Shown here piece by piece: positions 6,456-10,081 of a stretch of 10,081 nt of DNA. The translations under genes were made by a program, and so were the position numbers. The first letter of the stretch is position 1. The number at the start of each line of letters is the position of its first letter. Below the pieces are notes generated by a model. The model worked only from the letters and a program-made list of their open reading frames with translations, was not told the DNA's origin and did no database searches. This stretch comes from Chitinophagaceae bacterium (GTDB taxonomy: Bacteria > Bacteroidota > Bacteroidia > Chitinophagales > Chitinophagaceae), in NCBI GenBank assembly GCA_947472635.1, contig CANJDY010000074.1, forward strand, positions 1 to 10,081. Direction: 5' to 3'.

Positions 6456-7304
6456 TTATTCAAAATAATTTATTTTTCTTTCAATTATTTCATATGGAAT
6501 TTTGGCCTCAGTTTTGAATACTATCTGCTTAATCCAATTACCTTTATCATCATAAACATATTCATATATACTTGAAAGTTCACCATCATCGTATCTTTTT
6601 ATTATACTACCTTGAGAATTACATTCATAACTTCTATCTATCTTGTTTTTTTTAGTTTTAGGGTCAAATCTTTCCATTTTTAGTGGAATTTTTGAATAAT
6701 TGTCTTTATAACTAATTATAAAAATATCATTCCCATCTCTTATATATTTTATAGGTCTATTATTTTTGTCATAATAGTATTGAGTTACGTCAGATTTTCT
6801 TGGTTCTTCATGATATTTCCATGTTACTTTAACCATGTTTCCATTTAAATCATAACTTCTTATAAAATACTGGTCATTTAGATTGCCGTCAGCCAAAAAC
6901 AATTGTTCTCTTATATCTTTACCCTCATTAATAAATGCAGTTTTTGAAATTAGGATACCCTTGTTATCAAAATGACTAATTAACCTTATTTGACTATTTT
7001 CAAATTCGTGAATATCTATATTTTCTATTTCTCCTTTCGAGTCGTATTTTATTATTTTATTTACTGTTCCATCCATATTAAATAATACTAATTGTTTGCA
7101 TTTTTTTTCACCCTTTGAAATTTCACCAAAACTATTATTTACTTCATAATGGGAGAATTCTACAATCTCAATTTTACCCTTTAGGTCTCTTTTCTCTAGA
7201 TCAGTAACATTTTTAAAGTCGTAATAATATCCAATACCACATTGTGCATTTATGGATAATATTGAAATAAACAAAAAAATAATTAATGTTATAATCTTTT
7301 TCAT
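6456..7304 (-). CDS. Secreted protein with YD/MORN-like hairpin repeats
   Basis: This is a 282-residue protein with a classical signal peptide: MKK, a hydrophobic core at residues 4-17 and probable cleavage after A20 (INA|Q), the usual Bacteroidota context. C22 is close, but the site is not a good lipobox. The mature part holds irregular YD-like units: FNMDGTVNKI (75-84), YDSKGEIENI (87-96), FDNKGILISK (112-121), YDLNGNMVKV (151-160), YDKNNRPIKY (178-187), NSQGSIIKRYDD (229-240) and YDDKGNWIKQ (251-260). These resemble the beta-hairpin repeats of RHS/YD and YwqK/MORN proteins and suggest an elongated beta structure in the periplasm or on the cell surface. It lies 54 bases after the 59-residue membrane gene, so probably belongs to the same envelope cluster. 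Function is unknown. Confidence 0.85.
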   Translation of the reverse strand: MKKIITLIIFLFISILSINAQCGIGYYYDFKNVTDLEKRDLKGKIEIVEFSHYEVNNSFGEISKGEKKCKQLVLFNMDGTVNKIIKYDSKGEIENIDIHEFENSQIRLISHFDNKGILISKTAFINEGKDIREQLFLADGNLNDQYFIRSYDLNGNMVKVTWKYHEEPRKSDVTQYYYDKNNRPIKYIRDGNDIFIISYKDNYSKIPLKMERFDPKTKKNKIDRSYECNSQGSIIKRYDDGELSSIYEYVYDDKGNWIKQIVFKTEAKIPYEIIERKINYFE

Positions 7305-7358
7305 TGTTTGTAATTTATGTTCATAATATTACTATTCTTAAAACAGAAGAAGGAGTGC

Positions 7359-7538
7359 CTATGATTTAGATTTTGTAAAAAAATTGTTTTTCCAAAGTAT
7401 GAAGCTAAAGAAAATACTTGTCACTAAAAGTCCAATCCCTGCTATAACTGCATCTCCTCCTTCAAAAATTACATATACACCTAAGAAAAAAGCTGATATG
7501 CAAATCAAAAACAACACATAAAAGAATATATTTTTCAT
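7359..7538 (-). CDS. Small two-pass membrane protein, 59 residues
   Basis: The frame runs from ATG 7538 to TAG 7359-7361. Its product starts MKNIFFYVLFLICISAFFLG, has a short loop around 'FEGGD' (residues 25-29), a second hydrophobic stretch (AVIAGIGLLVTSIFFSFIL), and a lysine-rich cytoplasmic tail ending KSKS. This gives two membrane helices with the positive tail inside. It starts 2 bases after the upstream gene's TAA (TAATTATG), a spacing typical of translational coupling, which supports it as a real gene. I do not recognise a family. It may be an accessory subunit of the membrane proteins encoded just before it. Confidence 0.75.
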   Translation of the reverse strand: MKNIFFYVLFLICISAFFLGVYVIFEGGDAVIAGIGLLVTSIFFSFILWKNNFFTKSKS

Positions 7539-7540
7539 AA

Positions 7541-8197
7541 TTATAAATTTATTAATGCTTTTCTATTGTCCTTTAATACTATCTCGATCGAGTACAATTC
7601 GTTTCTATTTTTTTTATAATCCTCTAAAAAGAAACAGCCTCCCATTATCTTATTACTATTTTCCTCATAGCCTCTTGAATCACAGCTTGCTTTAGTAATA
7701 ATAATTTTATTTCGCATTAAAGTCACTTCATAACTTATTATATCATTTCCATCTTCATCAAACAACGTCCCTGTAGTCTCAAACGAGTCATACTTTTTGT
7801 TAAACTCATACCACTTTTCGTTTTCTTGGGGATACGGTTGTATTATTTCTCCTGTTTTCCAATCTTTTAAAGTAATTGATAATTCCTCATAATTCTCATC
7901 TACTTCAATGACAGAAATTACATCTACAGGAACTTTTTTCATTGGACCAAGCTTAGATTTCGTTTTTAACCTATAGCCATTGATTTTACATCCGTTTTCA
8001 CTTTCGCCATCAATACAAAATGACCTCCACTTATCAAAAGTTTGATTTTCCGCATAAATTTCACTCGGTGGATTTTGAATTTCATCAATAATTCCCATAC
8101 CACATCGTATAGGAATATATAATAAAAATCCAATACCTAAAATAAAATACACCCCGTATAAATAAAATGAACTTTTTTGTTTAATCTTATTCCACAT
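7541..8197 (-). CDS. Single-pass membrane protein with cysteine-containing outer domain
   Basis: This is a 218-residue protein. I chose ATG 8197 (MWNKIKQKSSF), which overlaps the upstream gene's stop by 11 bases. A TTG nine codons earlier would give an unlikely hydrophobic prefix and a 38-base overlap. Residues 11-30 form one membrane helix behind a lysine-rich start, so residues 31-218 should lie outside the cytoplasm. That domain has beta-rich stretches and C61, C70, C172 and C188 (in 'CIDGESENGC' and 'ASCDSRG...GGC'), spaced as two possible disulfides. No catalytic motif is visible and I do not recognise the family. It sits between a four-pass protein and a 59-residue two-pass protein in a tightly packed cluster, so a shared membrane assembly is likely. 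Confidence 0.8.
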   Translation of the reverse strand: MWNKIKQKSSFYLYGVYFILGIGFLLYIPIRCGMGIIDEIQNPPSEIYAENQTFDKWRSFCIDGESENGCKINGYRLKTKSKLGPMKKVPVDVISVIEVDENYEELSITLKDWKTGEIIQPYPQENEKWYEFNKKYDSFETTGTLFDEDGNDIISYEVTLMRNKIIITKASCDSRGYEENSNKIMGGCFFLEDYKKNRNELYSIEIVLKDNRKALINL

Positions 8198-8684
8198 ACT
8201 TTTTATTAATAAAAATGCTGACAATTAGTAACACAACCCAAATTAAATCTACTATATTCCAAATCTCTCTACCTAATGCAATTTTTAAAAAAGGGTTAAT
8301 CAAAATAGCAGAGCTTGCCCATACAACAAACCAAGGCTGATTTTTTTGGGAGTTATTGTAAGCTAATATCGCAAAACCAATCATTCCAAGAAACCTTACA
8401 AGCTGAAAGTAGCCGAAAGGCATATCTAATAAACAAACTAAAAATAAAATGCTAAGACCAATTTTAATTATTTTCATATCGCTATTTTTTAAAATTAAAA
8501 TTTTTTCTTCCATGTTATCTTTAATACTCTGTTCTTTTAGTTCCCCAAACTCTTTTATAATTTCAGTTTTTAGTTTTCGAAGTTCCCTAGAACTACTCAT
8601 TGGTGAATCTGTTTCCTGAGATAACTCAGGATCCAAATAAGGAGGAACTCTTTTGCTATTTTTATCAAAATTTTCTTTGTTCAT
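8187..8684 (-). CDS. DUF6804-like four-pass membrane protein
   Basis: This is a 165-residue protein from ATG 8684 (MNKENFDKNSKRVPPYL). That start lies 4 bases after the upstream gene's TAA. The same frame is open back to a TTG at 8816, but that extension would overlap the 79-residue gene almost entirely. Residues 1-70 are hydrophilic and charged, probably a cytoplasmic helix. Four membrane helices follow at about 71-88, 93-109, 117-134 and 141-159. The wording 'LDMPFGYFQLVRF', 'AILINPF' and 'GREIWNIVDLIW' matches my memory of small DUF6804-type membrane proteins ('PYGYYQ...', 'NPI...REIW'). Function of that family is unknown. It is the second gene of the envelope cluster. Confidence 0.8.
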   Translation of the reverse strand: MNKENFDKNSKRVPPYLDPELSQETDSPMSSSRELRKLKTEIIKEFGELKEQSIKDNMEEKILILKNSDMKIIKIGLSILFLVCLLDMPFGYFQLVRFLGMIGFAILAYNNSQKNQPWFVVWASSAILINPFLKIALGREIWNIVDLIWVVLLIVSIFINKKYVE

Positions 8685-8688
8685 TATT

Positions 8689-8928
8689 TTAACGGGGATT
8701 GACGTATTTGCCTGTTTCTGTGTCAAGAATACGAATATATTCTTGTTCTCCTTTTCCATCGGGTAAAACCGTTTTTGTTTTGATTTCTTTATATCTGCCA
8801 ATTTCATTAGGCTCAACAGCTACTTGAGAATTATTAGAAGAATCACGGAAAAGACTAATTAGTAGTATTAGAGTCAATTGAATCAGTACGATAATCTTAA
8901 AGACTATTTCGAAGTTAATTTTTTTCAT
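8689..8928 (-). CDS. Small single-pass membrane protein, 79 residues
   Basis: The frame starts at ATG 8928 (MKKINFEIVFKIIVLIQ). Residues 8-27 are one hydrophobic helix. The rest (28-79) is polar with 'YKEIKTKTVLPDGKGEQEYIRIL' -type wording (residues 46-68) and a final 'DTETGKYVNPR', probably outside the cytoplasm. It could be a signal anchor or a poorly cleaved signal peptide. It is the first gene of the membrane cluster. Its start codon is directly preceded on the minus strand by (CCCAAA)3, with no recognisable Shine-Dalgarno site. No family is recognised. Confidence 0.7.
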   Translation of the reverse strand: MKKINFEIVFKIIVLIQLTLILLISLFRDSSNNSQVAVEPNEIGRYKEIKTKTVLPDGKGEQEYIRILDTETGKYVNPR

Positions 8929-8946
8929 TTTGGGTTTGGGTTTGGG
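8929..8946. repeat. Three exact TTTGGG hexamers at a translation start
   Basis: On the plus strand TTTGGG is repeated three times without error. On the coding minus strand this reads (CCCAAA)3 directly before ATG 8928, exactly where a ribosome-binding site would lie. Short tandem units like this can gain or lose copies by strand slippage. The plus strand has three G triplets, one short of a classical G-quadruplex. Confidence 0.85.
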
Positions 8947-8954
8947 TAACTAAT

Positions 8955-8970
8955 GGCTCTGATCAGAGCC
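8955..8970. promoter_or_regulatory. Perfect 16-base palindrome, possible operator
   Basis: GGCTCTGATCAGAGCC is an exact inverted repeat 27 bases upstream of the first gene of the membrane cluster and 80 bases after the RadC stop. Neither side is followed by a T-run (ATTAG on one strand, AGGAT on the other), so it is a poor intrinsic terminator. A dimeric repressor or other DNA-binding site between the two units fits better. No regulator gene is visible in the window. Confidence 0.55.
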
Positions 8971-9049
8971 AGGATATTTTAAAGGTAGGATTAATATAGC
9001 ATCCACTTATAACTCAAATGGTATATTTCCGAGTACTTACACATCAACG

Positions 9050-9502
9050 TTATAACTCCCCTTCATCAGCAAAACTGAAATATTTCCTATCTGGAGCTAT
9101 TATGAGGTGATCAAACAATGATATATCAAAATATTTACATGCGTCTTTAATCTTTCCAGTTAAATCTTTATCAGCAGATGATGGTTGAAGATTACCACTG
9201 GGATGGTTATGCGCTAAAATGATTCCAGTAGCAGCCACTTTTAAAGCTACAGATAATATCAGTCTTATGTCTACCATTGTTCCAGTGATACCTCCTATTG
9301 ATAGGGGATAAACACCGAGCACCCTGTTACAGCGGTTTAAATACATCACCACAAATTTCTCCTGTAAAGCAATGGTATCAGGTGGGAAGAATTCCACAAT
9401 TTCGACAAATGCATCCAAGGCACTTATTATTACAGGCTTATTACTAATAGCTGGTCGGTAGCTCACTTGTATTTCAGCTACACGTTCTTTTGTTTGTTTC
9501 AT
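9050..9502 (-). CDS. RadC-like JAB/MPN domain protein of mobile elements
   Basis: This is a 150-residue protein carrying the RadC JAB (MPN+) domain. A complete metalloprotease-type signature is visible: E48 (in LQEKF), H98-N-H100-P-S-G, S108 and D111, matching H-x-H-x7-S-x2-D exactly. Full-length RadC is about 220 residues and has an N-terminal helix-hairpin-helix part; that is missing, as in the short RadC copies of phages, plasmids and conjugative elements. Despite the name, RadC has no proven repair role, and its reaction is unknown. It stands between the hairpin at 9520-9547 and the palindrome at 8955-8970, so it is probably a single-gene unit. Together with the DUF3871-like gene it marks this region as mobile-element backbone. 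Confidence 0.93.
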   Translation of the reverse strand: MKQTKERVAEIQVSYRPAISNKPVIISALDAFVEIVEFFPPDTIALQEKFVVMYLNRCNRVLGVYPLSIGGITGTMVDIRLILSVALKVAATGIILAHNHPSGNLQPSSADKDLTGKIKDACKYFDISLFDHLIIAPDRKYFSFADEGEL

Positions 9503-9510
9503 ATTGGTTA

Positions 9511-9547
9511 AATTAAAAATCCCCCACCATTTATAAATGATGAGGGA
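9511..9547 (-). terminator. Hairpin plus T-run terminator upstream of radC-like gene
   Basis: Bases 9520-9547 form a 28-base imperfect inverted repeat around the exact palindrome CATTTATAAATG (9528-9539). Outward pairing is TCCCTCAT with GTGGGGGA, with two G-U pairs. On the minus strand it is followed directly by TTTTTAATT (9519-9511). It should end transcripts from the 80-residue gene and the DUF3871-like gene. Being only 9-18 bases before the RadC ATG, it could also act as an attenuator for that gene. Confidence 0.75.
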
Positions 9548-9596
9548 CTAGATGAAATAATAATCCCCATCAAATAGTATGACAGGGAATATGTTT

Positions 9597-9839
9597 TTAA
9601 AACGTAGCTGCTATTTTAAACAGGTCATAAGACCACCAGTGTTTTGTTATCCTATACAGCATTTTGTACTCCTTGTGAGGTTGCACTTCTTCCACTATCA
9701 CCCAGCTGTTTTTCTTTAAAATGTCTGTGTCTTCTAACACTTGAACTTTAAATGGAACAAATAGCTGTCTTATTTTACCTGTGGGATTGATGACCATTAT
9801 ACTTTTGGGGTCTACGTAATTAATTTTTGGTGGGTCCAT
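9597..9839 (-). CDS. Hypothetical mobile-element protein, 80 residues
   Basis: The frame runs from ATG 9839 (MDPPKINYVDPKSIMVINP). The product is short, without membrane segment or signal peptide, and beta-rich: 'RQLFVPFKVQVLED' and 'SWVIVEEVQ' alternate hydrophobic and polar residues. It ends in an aromatic tail 'YRITKHWWSYDLFKIAATF'. It could be a small beta-barrel. It starts 20 bases after the DUF3871-like gene and ends before a terminator, so the two are probably cotranscribed. I recognise no family. Confidence 0.7.
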   Translation of the reverse strand: MDPPKINYVDPKSIMVINPTGKIRQLFVPFKVQVLEDTDILKKNSWVIVEEVQPHKEYKMLYRITKHWWSYDLFKIAATF

Positions 9840-9859
9840 GTTTTAGATTTTGATGTTTA

Positions 9860-10081
9860 TTAATTTAAATACCAGCTGTTGCTTCTTCCTTCTAAATTCT
9901 CCCTTACCTGCTCAATGAATGCAAATGCATTTACACTTCTGTCTAGAAATGAATCAATATAGCTGCTCTTATTAGTTCCAGTGAATAGATTGTAGAGCTT
10001 CCAGAGGTTGATATTGCCTTTTACATCTCTACAGAAACTGTTGTCCTTGTAAAAATCTTTTACCACCATGTTCATTTGCTG
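9860..10081 (-). CDS. DUF3871-like protein, C-terminal end only
   Basis: The frame is open to the right edge: codons CAG and CAA precede the first internal ATG (10075), so that ATG need not be the start. The visible 73 codons include 'INLWKLYNLFTGTNKSSYID' followed by 'SFLDRSVNAFAFIEQV' and end in 'SWYLN'. This matches the well-conserved C-terminus of DUF3871 proteins as I remember them; these are roughly 300 or more residues long and common on Bacteroidota mobile elements. Their function is unknown. Probably the first visible gene of a unit that continues into the 80-residue gene 20 bases downstream. Confidence 0.75.
   Translation of the reverse strand, partial: QQMNMVVKDFYKDNSFCRDVKGNINLWKLYNLFTGTNKSSYIDSFLDRSVNAFAFIEQVRENLEGRSNSWYLN

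Noticed and set aside
8685..8816. TTG-started 44-codon extension of the DUF6804-like gene
   Set aside because: It lies in another frame of the 79-residue gene, has no membrane or family-like sequence, and ATG 8684 sits ideally 4 bases after the upstream stop.

Overview
The window is AT-rich and every gene I can support lies on the minus strand. Several traits point to Bacteroidota, probably a flavobacterium or relative: A/T-rich leaders without clear Shine-Dalgarno sites, a signal peptide ending in the typical '...INAQ', a DUF3871-type gene, and a short RadC/JAB gene of the kind carried on Bacteroidota mobile elements. This assignment rests on gene content and style, not on a marker gene.

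Left edge (1-540): the start of a DUF2442-type gene runs off the window. Next come a perfect 28-base palindrome with a minus-strand T-run, which I read as a terminator, and the 3' half of a tRNA-Asn(GTT) without its 5' half. A 3' tRNA fragment followed by a terminator is what remains at the far end of an element integrated into a tRNA gene. By its orientation, the element would lie to the right and include almost everything else here, with the intact tRNA-Asn beyond the right edge.

Defence-like block (740-6359): read in transcription order, a 1105-residue nuclease-helicase overlaps an HNH nuclease gene by 4 bases (ATGA), which overlaps a HIT-family gene by 1 base (TAATG). The nuclease-helicase resembles the N-terminal half of type ISP restriction enzymes (Mrr-like nuclease plus COG4889-like helicase). 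Where those enzymes carry a methyltransferase and target-recognition domain, it has seven tandem 60-66 residue repeats resembling the 'integrase repeat unit' family. No methyltransferase is present in the window. Downstream lie a 79-residue protein ending in an SSB-like tip (DDLPF) and an unknown 154-residue protein; both genes are followed by copies of the same 37-base repeat. The helicase-HNH-HIT trio is the best candidate here for an undescribed system, most plausibly anti-phage or anti-plasmid; that role is inference.

Membrane/envelope block (6456-8928): five genes form a compact cluster. They encode a small single-pass protein, a DUF6804-like four-pass protein, a single-pass protein with a cysteine-containing outer domain, a 59-residue two-pass protein, and a secreted protein with YD-like repeats. 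The first gene is preceded by three tandem hexamers at its ribosome-binding position and by a 16-base palindrome.

Right edge (9050-10081): a RadC-like JAB protein, a strong hairpin terminator, an unknown 80-residue protein and the C-terminal end of a DUF3871-like protein. These look like backbone genes of the mobile element.
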